A stretch of DNA of 35,423 bases from Alphaproteobacteria bacterium (GTDB lineage: Bacteria > Pseudomonadota > Alphaproteobacteria > Caulobacterales > Aquidulcibacteraceae): assembly GCA_016124255.1 (NCBI GenBank), contig WGOB01000084.1, positions 1 to 35,423 of the forward strand, in the 5' to 3' direction. Below are positions 15,119 through 23,188 of this stretch, in pieces. A program made the position numbers and the translations under genes. Position 1 is the first letter of the stretch. Every line of letters begins with the position of its first letter. The notes under the pieces were generated by a model that saw only the letters and a program-made list of their open reading frames with translations, made no database searches and was not told the DNA's origin.

Positions 15119-15775
15119 ATGGCGGATGTGATCCTTCATGGATACCGATACAGCGTCTACAACCGCGCCGCCCGCTTGGCCTTGATCCTGAAGGGCGTTG
15201 CGTACGACCGGATCGAGGTGGACCCGTTCTCGGACATCTCCGACGCGTATCGGGCGCTTCACCCGTTCGGCAAGGTTCCTACACTCGTTCACGCAGGGTT
15301 TGCGCTCTTCGAAACAGGCGCGATCACGCGCTATGTCGATCGGATGTTCGATGGCCCGCGATTGCAGCCGGAGAGCGTCGCGGCGTTGGCCAGAATGGAC
15401 CAGGTGATCGCCGTCATCGACGCGTACGCCTATTGGCCGATGGTCCGCCAAGTGGCGTCGCATGCATACTTCCGCCCGCTGACGGGCGAGCCATCCGACG
15501 CCGACGAGATCGCCGCCGGCCTGAGCGCGTCGCGCAAGGCGTTAAGCTTCTTGGATCGCGTGGCGGCTGAAGGCCACGTTATGAATGGTCGCGAGGTGAC
15601 GCTGGCGGATTGTCACCTGGCGCCCATGATGGATTATTTCGTCAGAGCCGCGCCGGGCGCGGCCGCGCTCAAGGAGCACCCGTCTCTGCAGGCGTGGTGG
15701 GATCAGATCTCCGCGTTGGGCGCGCTCAAAGCCTGCGATCCATTCGGCGAAGCGGCTGAGACGCCAACGCCATGA
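15119..15775 (+). CDS. Glutathione S-transferase family protein
   Basis: 218 residues, usual GST length. Start ATG at 15119 preceded by GGAGGCGACG. N-terminal thioredoxin-like domain: ILHGYRYSVYNRAARLALILKGVAYDRIEVDPFSD, then PFGKVPTLVHAG (cis-Pro) and FETGAITRYVDRMF (the ET pair that contacts the glutathione gamma-glutamyl group). The C-terminal helical domain carries VTLADCHLAPMMDYF (N-capping box S/T-x-x-D), then LKEHPSLQAWWDQI. Catalytic residue likely Ser/Tyr near residue 10-13. It lies 63 bases after the two-domain SnoaL gene on the same strand, so it may end the AraC-linked cluster. Substrate unknown. Confidence 0.93.
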   Translation: MADVILHGYRYSVYNRAARLALILKGVAYDRIEVDPFSDISDAYRALHPFGKVPTLVHAGFALFETGAITRYVDRMFDGPRLQPESVAALARMDQVIAVIDAYAYWPMVRQVASHAYFRPLTGEPSDADEIAAGLSASRKALSFLDRVAAEGHVMNGREVTLADCHLAPMMDYFVRAAPGAAALKEHPSLQAWWDQISALGALKACDPFGEAAETPTP

Positions 15776-15797
15776 CGGCCGGCGCGACGCGAGAGCG

Positions 15798-17201
15798 TCA
15801 GCGCTGCGCCTCTGCATGCAGCACGGCCTGGAGCGTGGTGTCGCCGCCGCGGGCGTAATCGGCGTAGCGCAAGGGCGCATCGATGTCCGGATCGAGCGGG
15901 CCGGCGGCGACGCCCATCGCGGCGCTCAGCCAGTAGCAGCGCGCAAAGTTTCTGCAGCCGTTCTCCCAATCGTGATAGCCCGTGGCGATGCCGATCCGGA
16001 GTGCGGAATTCGGCAGTTGCAGCGCGCCGCCGCCCTCGGCCCAGAAGCGCTCGTCATCGCCGACATGGCGTCCAACGACGACGCCGCGATCGCCCGCGTC
16101 GTGCAGCGCGTAGGCCGCGGTGACGATCGCCGCGGAAAACGTGCCGCCGTCCGTCAGGATGTAGATGCGCCCCTCCGGCGCCACGAGATCGGTAATGTTG
16201 CGCGCAAAACCCATCGTGCGTGTGAGATCGCCGCCGCCATTTGAGCGCAGGTCGAGCACAAGAAAGCTGGCCGGCGCCGCGCGCAATCGCCGGCGCACAT
16301 CGCTCAGCCAATCCCGGAGCGGCGTCTCGGGATCATCGCCGATCTCGCGCAGGCGCAGATAGAACCCACCGTCCGGCAGCGGCGCAGACCAAAGAATCCT
16401 TTCGGGATTGCGCGCGTAATGCGCCCCCGAGATCGCATCGGCGTTCAGGAACCGCCATGCATGACCGCTCTCAGTCTCCTGCGCCGACGCCGTCGCCAAC
16501 GCGTGATCGCTGACCGCCATCGGCGCGGTGGCGATCTCCTCCACGTCGAGCACGACCGCGCGCGTGGTCATCGCCGCGTCGGCGAGCGTCAGCGTCACCC
16601 GCTCCGGTGCGGCGGCGAGGCCAACGGCATGCATGCCGGCCGGCGCCGCGAAGAAATACGGGCTCTCGAAGCGCTGGAAAGGCGCGTTGCCCCCGATATA
16701 GGGATCAAGGCGCGCCGCCAGATCCTCCGGGCGTGCGCCGTCATAGGCGAGCACGCGCAGGCCGATGAGGTCCGCATGCTCCTCGCGCGCGCGCACAATG
16801 TAGAGGCCGTCGTCGAACCAGAAGAATCGCACCGGCAGACTATTGAGCATCTCGACCAAGCGCCGCCGGCGGACATTCGTATGGCCATTCTGCGTGATCG
16901 CGACGGCGGCGGCGACGCCCATCGCAAACGCCGCGTCAGACATCGTGTCCGCATCGTCGGTCATCGCGGCGACATGCGCGCGAAACCGCGCCTCCTCCTC
17001 CGCTGAGAAGCTGTGATCGACGTCGGGCAGACGCAAAAGAAAGTCGAGGTCCTGACGCCGCGCATCGGCGGCGTCTTTCGGCGCGGGATAGTCCGCTTGC
17101 GGAACCGGACCGTAGAAGCGCCAGAAATAAGCGCCGACGCCGGCCGTCGGGAGCAGGACAAACACGACAACGAGGCCGGCGATGATCCAGAAGATCCGCA
17201 T
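15798..17201 (-). CDS. Membrane-anchored S41-type peptidase-like protein
   Basis: 467 residues from the ATG at 17199-17201, which has GAGGGGAACG in front; an ATG 11 codons upstream is the alternative. Residues 4-26 (FWIIAGLVVVFVLLPTAGVG) form a membrane anchor, so the rest is probably periplasmic. The tricorn/CtpA core is in the C-terminal half: FLVLDLRSNGGGDLTRT (313-329), YILTDGGTFSAAIVTAAYAL with the putative nucleophile Ser356, and an earlier TQNGHTN (103-109) in the place of the GHT histidine of tricorn-like S41 enzymes. No Lys is seen where CtpA enzymes have FGKGT, so a tricorn-like Ser/His mechanism is more likely, if active. No PDZ domain was recognised. Target unknown. Confidence 0.8.
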   Translation of the reverse strand: MRIFWIIAGLVVVFVLLPTAGVGAYFWRFYGPVPQADYPAPKDAADARRQDLDFLLRLPDVDHSFSAEEEARFRAHVAAMTDDADTMSDAAFAMGVAAAVAITQNGHTNVRRRRLVEMLNSLPVRFFWFDDGLYIVRAREEHADLIGLRVLAYDGARPEDLAARLDPYIGGNAPFQRFESPYFFAAPAGMHAVGLAAAPERVTLTLADAAMTTRAVVLDVEEIATAPMAVSDHALATASAQETESGHAWRFLNADAISGAHYARNPERILWSAPLPDGGFYLRLREIGDDPETPLRDWLSDVRRRLRAAPASFLVLDLRSNGGGDLTRTMGFARNITDLVAPEGRIYILTDGGTFSAAIVTAAYALHDAGDRGVVVGRHVGDDERFWAEGGGALQLPNSALRIGIATGYHDWENGCRNFARCYWLSAAMGVAAGPLDPDIDAPLRYADYARGGDTTLQAVLHAEAQR

Positions 17202-17282
17202 CGTTCCCCTCGGCTTGCAGATGCGACAACGCAACCGTGGCAGAGCGGCGGCGGCGCTGCAACCGTGCGCTGGTCGCGGAGT

Positions 17283-19016
17283 CTATTCCGCTGCGATCGC
17301 CATCGGCGCGGGCTGTGCGCCGCGGAGGAGACGGCCGGGCAGCGCGCCGGTGGGTTCGCCGTCGCGGTAGGTGATCGCGCCTGCGAGAATGGTGGCGCTG
17401 TAGCCGTCGGCCCGTTGGATGAGGCGGCGTCCGCCTGCCGGCAGGTCGTAGGCGACCTGCGGCGCATGCAGATGCAGCTTGTCATAATCGATGACGTTGA
17501 GATCAGCGCGCAGGCCGACAGCGATGCGCCCGCGATCGAAGAGACCAAGCGCCTCGGCCGTGTCGCGCGTCTGCATTCTAATCATACGGCCAAGATCGAT
17601 GCGCGGCCCCCGCGTACGGTCGCGCGTCATCAGCGTGAGGTTCGAGGTCGGGAACGAACCGTCGCAGATCATGCCGACATGGGCGCCGCCGTCGGATAGT
17701 CCCGGCACCGTGTGCGGATGCAGCAGCATTGCGTAAGCAGGATCGAGCGAGCCTTCCGCGTAATTGAGGAACGGCAGATAGAGCATGCCGCGGCCGCCAT
17801 CCGCGAGCATGTGGTCAAGCGCGACCTCTTCTGGAGAGACGCCGCGGCGCGCGGCCTCAGCGGCGACGCTCTGGTCCGGGACCGGCTCATAATCGGGTGT
17901 CGCCGCCATCAGGATGAGGCGCTCCCACGCATTCACGCGCCGGGCCCAGCCGGATTCGTTCGGCTCCTCCGCCAAGAGCCGCGCGCGCACCGAAGGATCG
18001 CGCAGCGCCGCGATACGCTCCGCAAACGGACGATCCGCCAGCGCCTGCCAGGTCGGGTAGAGCGAGAACGGGTTCATTGTCAGCTCGAACCCGAACAGCA
18101 GCCCGACGGGACGTCCGCACACCTGCGCCTTCATCTGAAGACCCGCACGATTGGCCTCTTCCAGCAGCGCGAGCTGCCGGCGCCACGCGGCGGGGTCAAG
18201 CGGGCTCTGAAGCAGCGAGAACGAGAGCGGCCGCCGGCTCGCCTCCACGATGCGGCGGAGCATCGCGAACTCGCCTTCGAGGTCGGTGAAGTCTGAGACC
18301 ACTTGCAGGACGCCGCGCGCAGCGTCGGCGAGACCCATGGCGATGCCGGTGAGTTCGTCTTCCGCTGCGGTCAGCGTCGGCGTCGGCTTGCCGTCGGATG
18401 TGCGGTGATTGAGCGTGCGCGAGGTGGAGAAGCCGAGCGCGCCGGCGTCCATCGCCTCGCGCGCGATGCGCCGCATGGCGGCGATGTCGTCGTGCGTTGC
18501 AGGTTCGCGCTCGGCGCCGCGCTCACCCATCACATAGACGCGCAGCGCCGCATGCGGGAGTTGCGCGCCGATATCGACATCGAAGCGGCGCTGCGACAGC
18601 GCATCGAGATAATCGGGATAGCTCTCCCAATTCCATTTGAGGCCCTCTGCGAGAACCGGAAACGGAATGTCCTCCACGCCTTCCATCAATCTGATCAGGC
18701 GCTCGTGATCCGCGCGCCGGCAGGGCGCGAATCCGACGCCGCAATTGCCCATCACCACGGTGGTGACGCCGTGCCACGACGACGGCTGCATGCGGCTGTC
18801 CCAGGTCGCCTGGCCGTCATAATGCGTGTGGATGTCGACGAAGCCGGGCGTGACGATCTGGCCTTTCGCGTCGATCTCTTCGCGCCCGCGCCCGGCGATG
18901 ACGCCGATCCCGGCGATGGCGCCGTCGGCGATGGCTATGTCCGCCTCGCGCCCCGCCCCGCCGTCGCCATCGAACACCAGGCCGTTGCGGATGACGATGT
19001 CGTACGCGCGCTCCAT
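17283..19016 (-). CDS. N-acyl-D-amino-acid deacylase-type amidohydrolase
   Basis: 577 residues, normal for the D-aminoacylase branch of the amidohydrolase superfamily. The N-terminal beta domain is followed by the metal motif TPGFVDIHTHYDGQATWD (His63, His65), MGNCGVGFAP, the central barrel (LGFSTSRTLNHRTSDG is the usual family loop), GLSDGGAHVGMICDGSFPT (the conserved Asp of strand 8), and the C-terminal beta part RIAVGLRADLNVIDYDKL. It hydrolyses N-acylated D-amino acids or related amides via one or two Zn ions; substrate specificity cannot be told here. Cytoplasmic, no signal peptide. No obvious operon partner: the S41 gene follows at a gap of 81 bases. Confidence 0.92.
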   Translation of the reverse strand: MERAYDIVIRNGLVFDGDGGAGREADIAIADGAIAGIGVIAGRGREEIDAKGQIVTPGFVDIHTHYDGQATWDSRMQPSSWHGVTTVVMGNCGVGFAPCRRADHERLIRLMEGVEDIPFPVLAEGLKWNWESYPDYLDALSQRRFDVDIGAQLPHAALRVYVMGERGAEREPATHDDIAAMRRIAREAMDAGALGFSTSRTLNHRTSDGKPTPTLTAAEDELTGIAMGLADAARGVLQVVSDFTDLEGEFAMLRRIVEASRRPLSFSLLQSPLDPAAWRRQLALLEEANRAGLQMKAQVCGRPVGLLFGFELTMNPFSLYPTWQALADRPFAERIAALRDPSVRARLLAEEPNESGWARRVNAWERLILMAATPDYEPVPDQSVAAEAARRGVSPEEVALDHMLADGGRGMLYLPFLNYAEGSLDPAYAMLLHPHTVPGLSDGGAHVGMICDGSFPTSNLTLMTRDRTRGPRIDLGRMIRMQTRDTAEALGLFDRGRIAVGLRADLNVIDYDKLHLHAPQVAYDLPAGGRRLIQRADGYSATILAGAITYRDGEPTGALPGRLLRGAQPAPMAIAAE

Positions 19017-19077
19017 GGCGTCTCCCCCGGCTTCGCTGGGCTCTCGGGCGCCAGCGTGAGCCGCGGGCCTGGACGCG

Positions 19078-19620
19078 TCAAGGCGACAGCGGGGCGGCCA
19101 TGGGCGGGCGCCGCCCCCCGCCCGGCGGCATGCGCGGCGGGCGGCGCATCCCTTCCGGCGCCGCCATCATCCGCGGCCGCTCGCGGATGAGTTCCGCACG
19201 AACGATCCGGCCGTCGCCGTCGGCGTCGTAGGCCTGCATCAACGCCCGGAGCGCAGCCTCAAACTCCGCCCGCGTGATCGAATTGTCGACGTTGGAATCG
19301 AATTCGAGCCGGCGCGGGACGTGCAGACCGCCGAGCGCCGCTTCGGCCCAGGCGTTGTACTCAAACGGCGAAAGCGCGCCGTCGCCGTCATCGTCGGCGC
19401 GGGCGAACTCGCGGACGGCGCCGGCGTCCAGCTCACCGCCGTCGATCTCAAGATCGCTGTCTGCGTCGAAGCTCGTCAGCAGGAGCGCGTTGGGCGCGGC
19501 CATTGCGCGTTCGGCCTCCGCGGCGCCAGGGGCGCGCGGCGGCCCCTGGGGACGCCCCGCGCAAGCGCCCACAACCAGGGCCGGGATCAGAACCAGCACA
19601 GCTCTTGCAGATGTATTCAT
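19078..19620 (-). CDS. Four-EF-hand calcium-binding lipoprotein
   Basis: 180 residues. Signal peptide with lipobox: MNTSARAVLVLIPALVVGAC (Cys20). Four canonical 12-residue EF-hand loops follow: DADSDLEIDGGE (52-63), DDDGDGALSPFE (76-87), DSNVDNSITRAE (108-119), DADGDGRIVRAE (132-143). Each has Asp at 1 and Glu at 12, so Ca2+ binding is very likely. The C-terminal 35 residues are a Pro/Arg/Met/Gly-rich tail. The mature protein sits in the envelope. It is transcribed divergently from a response regulator/kinase pair 138 bases away, with shared repeat boxes across its start codon. This suggests it is a target or a periplasmic partner of that system (inference). Confidence 0.93.
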   Translation of the reverse strand: MNTSARAVLVLIPALVVGACAGRPQGPPRAPGAAEAERAMAAPNALLLTSFDADSDLEIDGGELDAGAVREFARADDDGDGALSPFEYNAWAEAALGGLHVPRRLEFDSNVDNSITRAEFEAALRALMQAYDADGDGRIVRAELIRERPRMMAAPEGMRRPPRMPPGGGRRPPMAAPLSP

Positions 19621-19708
19621 GATGTCACCTCGCTCGCGACCTCTGGTGGCGGCGCGCGGCGCCAGGACTTTGTCGCATCTGCAAGAGAGTGTGTCAGACT
19701 ATGTCACC
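19602..19708. promoter_or_regulatory. Repeated boxes around the EF-hand / response regulator divergent start
   Basis: Two sequence pairs recur across the spacer. A perfect 12-bp inverted repeat, CTCTTGCAGATG at 19602-19613 and CATCTGCAAGAG at 19676-19687, brackets the EF-hand gene start (19620). A direct repeat ATGTCACC occurs at 19622-19629 and 19701-19708, 79 bases apart. Each 12-mer is followed within 8-13 bases by ATGTCACC. The OmpR-type regulator encoded at 19759 is an obvious candidate to bind them, but no consensus is known to me. One arm lies within the EF-hand coding sequence. Confidence 0.4.
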
Positions 19709-19758
19709 GCCGGTTTCGCCATTGGCTTTGGCGCGCGAATGCGCATCTAATACGCGCC

Positions 19759-20481
19759 ATGGCCGCTGAAACGCCGCATATTCTCGTCGTCGACGATCAC
19801 CGCGACATTCGCGATTCGCTTGTGCAATTCCTGGAGAAGAACGGGCGGCGCGCGAGCGCGGCGGAGAACGCGGAAGCCGCGCGGCGCATCCTGCGCGACG
19901 AAACCATCGATCTCGTCACGCTCGACATCATGATGCCCGGCGAAGACGGCCTGAGCCTCTGCCGTCACATCCGCGAGACAAGCGGCACCCCCATCATCCT
20001 CTTGACCGCGCGCGGCGAGGAAGTGGATCGCATCATCGGGCTTGAGCTTGGCGCGGACGATTACGTCATCAAGCCGTTCAGCCCGCGCGAATTGTTGGCG
20101 CGCATCGATGCGGTGCTCCGCCGCGTGAACGCAGCGCCGCGCAGCGGCGAAGCCGCCACCGGCGAGGCGCTCAAGTTCGATCGCTGGACGCTGCGCGTGC
20201 CCGAACGCGATCTCGTGGACGAGCATGGCGCGAGCCACGAATTGAGCACCGGAGAATTCCGCCTTCTGCTGACGTTCCTGCAGCATCCGCGCGCCGTGCT
20301 CTCGCGCGATCAATTGCTCGATCTCGCCTTCGACCGAGGCTCCGACGTGTTCGACCGCGCGGTGGACACGCAAGTCAGCCGCCTGCGGCGCAAGATCGAG
20401 ACCGATCCGCAGGATCCTAAACTGATCAAGACCGTATGGGGCGCGGGCTACGTGTTCGCCGCCTCGGTGACGAAGGGCTGA
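19759..20481 (+). CDS. OmpR/PhoB-family response regulator
   Basis: 240 residues. Receiver domain: acidic pair Asp12/Asp13 (VVDDHRD), phosphoacceptor Asp56 in TLDIMMPGEDG, Thr in LLTARG, and Lys105 in ADDYVIKPFSP. The C-terminal winged helix (about 140-238) contains ELSTGEFRLLLTFLQHPRAVLSRDQLLDLAF, DVFDRAVDTQVSRLRRKIETDP and TVWGAGYVF, all classic for OmpR/PhoB DNA-binding domains. ATG at 19759; the ribosome binding site is weak and the frame extends upstream without coding character. It is followed eight bases later by its cognate histidine kinase. Likely acts on its own divergent promoter region. Confidence 0.96.
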   Translation: MAAETPHILVVDDHRDIRDSLVQFLEKNGRRASAAENAEAARRILRDETIDLVTLDIMMPGEDGLSLCRHIRETSGTPIILLTARGEEVDRIIGLELGADDYVIKPFSPRELLARIDAVLRRVNAAPRSGEAATGEALKFDRWTLRVPERDLVDEHGASHELSTGEFRLLLTFLQHPRAVLSRDQLLDLAFDRGSDVFDRAVDTQVSRLRRKIETDPQDPKLIKTVWGAGYVFAASVTKG

Positions 20482-20489
20482 GGGCTGCG

Positions 20490-21938
20490 ATGTGGAATCC
20501 GCTGCGCACGCTATCCGGGCGGCTCATCCTCCTCACGGTGGCCGCCATCGGGCTCTCGCATACGCTCGCCTTCGTGCTCCTGGTGCAGGAACGCGGCGCC
20601 GCGGTGCGCCGCATCGTGGAGACGTCCACCGCGCAGCGCATCGCCGATCTCGCGCGCCAGGTGCGCGTCGATCCCCAGCCCCGCGCCGGCGCGCTCGACA
20701 TCGCCTTCGGGCCCAATCTTGAGTTCAATGTCGCATCGACGCCGATTGTGACGTCGAACGCCGCCGGCGGCATTCCCAACCGCGTCGCGCGCGCTGTGTC
20801 CCAGCAGCTCGACGGCGCGACGGTCCGCGCGCGGTTGCGCGCCCTTTCCGGCGCAGAGCGCGACGAGTGGATCGCGCGCGAGCGCGCGATGCGGCGGGTG
20901 TTCGCACGCGGCGAAGGCCGGCGCCGCGAAGGCCTCGCGATCGAACGCCTGCCGACGCCGGACGAGGCTGAGCCACGCCCGCCCAGGGGCGCCGGTCCAA
21001 GCGAAAGCCTGTTGCAGGTGGCCGTCCAGATGGGGCCCGCTTCCTGGCTGAACGTGCAAACGCGCATCATCCGCGGGCGCCCGCTCCCACGGTATGTGAT
21101 TTACACCGCATTCGGATCGATCCTGGCGATGAGCATCGGCGCGTTCTTCCTCGCGCGCCAGATCGGGCGCCCGCTGGCCGATCTCGCCGCCGCCGCCGAC
21201 AGGCTCGGCCGCGGCGACGCCAACGTGATGACGCCGGTGCGCGGGCCTGACGACGTGCGCCGCGCCTCGAACGCGTTCAACGGCATGGCCGAGCGTCTGC
21301 GCCGCCAGCTCTCGCGGCAGCGGCAGATGCTCTGGGCGCTGTCCCACGATCTGCGCACGCCGATGACGGCGCTGCGGCTGCGGGCCGAACTGATCGACGA
21401 TCCCGCTGCGCGCGAACGCATCCTCGCCCCGCTCGCCGACATGGAGACGCTGGCGGAACAGGCGCTGTCTCTGGCGCGCGCCGGCGCCAGCGACGAACCG
21501 CGCACATGCGTCGACATCGCCGACATGGCGCGGACGCTGACCGGTGAATTGCGCGAACTTGGCGTGTCGATCACGGCCGACGCGCCGGACGCGGTCCTGG
21601 TCTCCTGCCGGCCGAACGAGATCGCGCGCGCCATGCGCAATATCGCGGAGAACGCGTCCAAGCACGGCGGCGGGGGCGTCCTGCGCGTGCGCGCGGCGAA
21701 CAATGGCGGGGCGACCATCGAGGCGCTCGACGAGGGCCCGGGCGTGCCGGAGGCGCTGCTGGAGCGGCTGACGCAACCTTTCTTCCGCGCCGATGAGGCC
21801 CGCGCCGGCGGCGTCGGCCTCGGCCTCGCCATCGCCCAGGCGATCGCGGACGGCCATGGCGGAAGGCTGACGATCGAAAACCGCACGCCGCGCGGACTCG
21901 CCGTGCGCATCCAACTGCCTGCGGCGGACGGCGCCTAA
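20490..21938 (+). CDS. Membrane sensor histidine kinase
   Basis: 482 residues. Two membrane segments (about 9-32 and 202-222) enclose a periplasmic sensor of ~170 residues that is unusually Arg/Glu-rich (REWIARERAMRRVFARGEGRRREG-like region, 126-150). The rest is cytoplasmic: HAMP (223-275), HisKA with H-box ALSHDLRTPMTALRLR (phospho-acceptor His286), and HATPase with N-box AMRNIAENASKHG (381-393), G1 DEGPGVPE and G2 GVGLGLAIAQ. The combination with the upstream OmpR-type regulator (gap eight bases) makes a standard two-component pair of the EnvZ/OmpR type. The signal is unknown; the divergent Ca2+-binding lipoprotein is a hint of an envelope cue. Confidence 0.95.
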   Translation: MWNPLRTLSGRLILLTVAAIGLSHTLAFVLLVQERGAAVRRIVETSTAQRIADLARQVRVDPQPRAGALDIAFGPNLEFNVASTPIVTSNAAGGIPNRVARAVSQQLDGATVRARLRALSGAERDEWIARERAMRRVFARGEGRRREGLAIERLPTPDEAEPRPPRGAGPSESLLQVAVQMGPASWLNVQTRIIRGRPLPRYVIYTAFGSILAMSIGAFFLARQIGRPLADLAAAADRLGRGDANVMTPVRGPDDVRRASNAFNGMAERLRRQLSRQRQMLWALSHDLRTPMTALRLRAELIDDPAARERILAPLADMETLAEQALSLARAGASDEPRTCVDIADMARTLTGELRELGVSITADAPDAVLVSCRPNEIARAMRNIAENASKHGGGGVLRVRAANNGGATIEALDEGPGVPEALLERLTQPFFRADEARAGGVGLGLAIAQAIADGHGGRLTIENRTPRGLAVRIQLPAADGA

Positions 21939-21978
21939 AATGCGACTCACGCTTTGGGTCGACCTGAGGGTCGCATTT
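21938..21978 (+). terminator. Hairpin downstream of the histidine kinase
   Basis: AAATGCGAC (21938-21946) and GTCGCATTT (21970-21978) form a 9-bp inverted repeat enclosing GGTCGACC, itself a palindrome. It starts on the last base of the kinase stop codon and is followed by AACGCAC, so it lacks a strong U-tract. It probably terminates or protects the kinase transcript. A second small perfect palindrome, CTTTAGA-T-TCTAAAG, follows at 21993-22007. Confidence 0.5.
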
Positions 21979-22011
21979 AACGCACAAAGACGCTTTAGAT
22001 TCTAAAGTGTG

Positions 22012-22085
22012 TAAAGCAAGTTTGGACTTTAAATTCGATCCCGGCCCGCCACAAAGGTGCGTCGAATTTAAAGTCTATTGCTTTA
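22012..22085. repeat. AT-rich 22-bp interrupted palindrome between convergent genes
   Basis: TAAAGCAA (22012-22019) pairs with TTGCTTTA (22078-22085), and inside it GACTTTAAATTCGA (22025-22038) pairs perfectly with TCGAATTTAAAGTC (22062-22075), leaving a small internal loop and a 23-base apical loop. The outer arm includes the stop codon of the TIR gene. The block is strikingly AT-rich for this genome. The simplest reading is a bidirectional transcription terminator for the kinase (plus) and TIR (minus) genes. The length and composition could equally mark the edge of an acquired segment. Confidence 0.6.
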
Positions 22086-22925
22086 GCGCTTCTCCGCCGC
22101 CTCGATATCCGCGGCGATGGCGCAGGCCGGATCGCGGAGCACGTCGAACTGATCGCCTTTTGCTGCGCGCAGCGAAACGAAGTCGCGCCCCCCATAGGTC
22201 AGCATGCCGATCCGCTCCAGCCGCAGGATGTCGTACGCGGCGAAGAACTCGATCATCTCGTCGACCATTGTCTCGCGTGACGACGGCACGCGCAGGCCCA
22301 GATCGGGATCGAGCCCGTTCGGTTCGCCGACGGTGACGCGCGCGGTGTTCTCCGCCGCACCGATCGCGCCCTTGCGCGCAAGATACGCGAACTCCGCCCC
22401 CTGCCCGCGCAAACCTTCTCCCGTGTAGCGGTTGAGATTGTCCCAGAACATGTAGCCATCCTGGATGCGCTTGATGTCGGCGAAGAGCTCGTCATAGCGC
22501 ACCGGCGGCGTCGCCATGCCCGCCGCTTCGCAGGTCATCCGCACAAGCATGTTCCAATCGTGCACGCTGAGCAGATCGACGCCCTGCAGATCGAGCAGCG
22601 GGCGCTCGAGCAGGTCCTTGCGCATGCCCGAATGGCAGAGCGGCACGACCGGGCAATCGCGAATCCAGGCGGCGCCGGCTTCAAAATGGATCCAGGGCGA
22701 GTCAAGCGAGCGGGGGCTCGCCAGCACGATCAGCAGGCGCGCGCGCTTCAGGCCGTCCACGATGCGGTCGAGCCAGCGCTCGCCGAGCCCCAGCGTCTCG
22801 CCGTCAGACGACACGAACCAGTCGAGCCGCTGCTCAGTGACGCCGTCCAGATACGCGCGGACGGCCTCGGCCATCTCCGCCTCGACGGTGGCGTGCGACA
22901 CGAAGATGAGCGGCTTCTCGGCCAT
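22083..22925 (-). CDS. TIR domain protein (orphan, putative NADase-type)
   Basis: 280 residues. The N-terminal TIR domain (5 to about 125) shows LIFVSHATVEAEMAEAVRAYLDG, the BB-loop region WFVSSDGETLGLGERWLDRIVDGLKRARLLIVLASPRSLDSPWIHFEAGAAW, with Glu82 (W-I-H-F-E) in the position of the catalytic glutamate, and PVVPLCHSG. The C-terminal 140 residues (TPPVRYDELFADIKRIQDGYMFWDNL, then VDEMIEFFAAYDILRLERIGMLTYGG) are not recognised. Bacterial TIR proteins commonly cleave NAD+ in antiphage defence or act in signalling; the role here is inferred from the domain only. No sensor partner (Thoeris ThsA, CBASS, pAgo) adjoins it. GGAGGGAACCC precedes the ATG. Confidence 0.88.
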   Translation of the reverse strand: MAEKPLIFVSHATVEAEMAEAVRAYLDGVTEQRLDWFVSSDGETLGLGERWLDRIVDGLKRARLLIVLASPRSLDSPWIHFEAGAAWIRDCPVVPLCHSGMRKDLLERPLLDLQGVDLLSVHDWNMLVRMTCEAAGMATPPVRYDELFADIKRIQDGYMFWDNLNRYTGEGLRGQGAEFAYLARKGAIGAAENTARVTVGEPNGLDPDLGLRVPSSRETMVDEMIEFFAAYDILRLERIGMLTYGGRDFVSLRAAKGDQFDVLRDPACAIAADIEAAEKR

Positions 22926-23135
22926 TGGGTTCCCTCCATCGGCGCGTCTAGCGAAAAGCGCCCGCTCATTCAGCCCCCGGGGGGCCGGCGCCGGATGAAA
23001 AAGCCGTCAGGTCGCCGCAAGCGCCGGGACCTGTGGACAAATGGTGCGGGCGCGGAATAGCGAGAGCTTCTTCGCTATCGCGATGAACCGTTGGCCGGCG
23101 GACTACGATATTGGGCGCTCGTCGCGCACGGTCTT

Positions 23136-23171
23136 GGAAGCGCCGACTTGCGCCGCTCCAGCGGCGCTTCC
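23136..23171 (-). terminator. Hairpin downstream of the RsmB-like gene
   Basis: GGAAGCGCCG (23136-23145) and CGGCGCTTCC (23162-23171) form a perfect 10-bp stem; an alternative inner stem GCGCCGCT-cc-AGCGGCGC (23150-23167) is also possible. It lies 18 bases beyond the stop of the methyltransferase gene, as expected for a terminator, but the downstream side lacks a U-run. The remainder of the 263-base spacer (22926-23188) shows no gene I can support. Confidence 0.5.
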
Positions 23172-23188
23172 TTCTCCTCCTCGCCGGG

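Noticed and set aside
22995-23060. Small plus-strand ORF of 21 codons (basic, MKKPSGRRKRRDLW...) in the spacer between the TIR and RsmB-like genes
   Set aside because: No ribosome binding site or neighbour support; too short to separate from chance.
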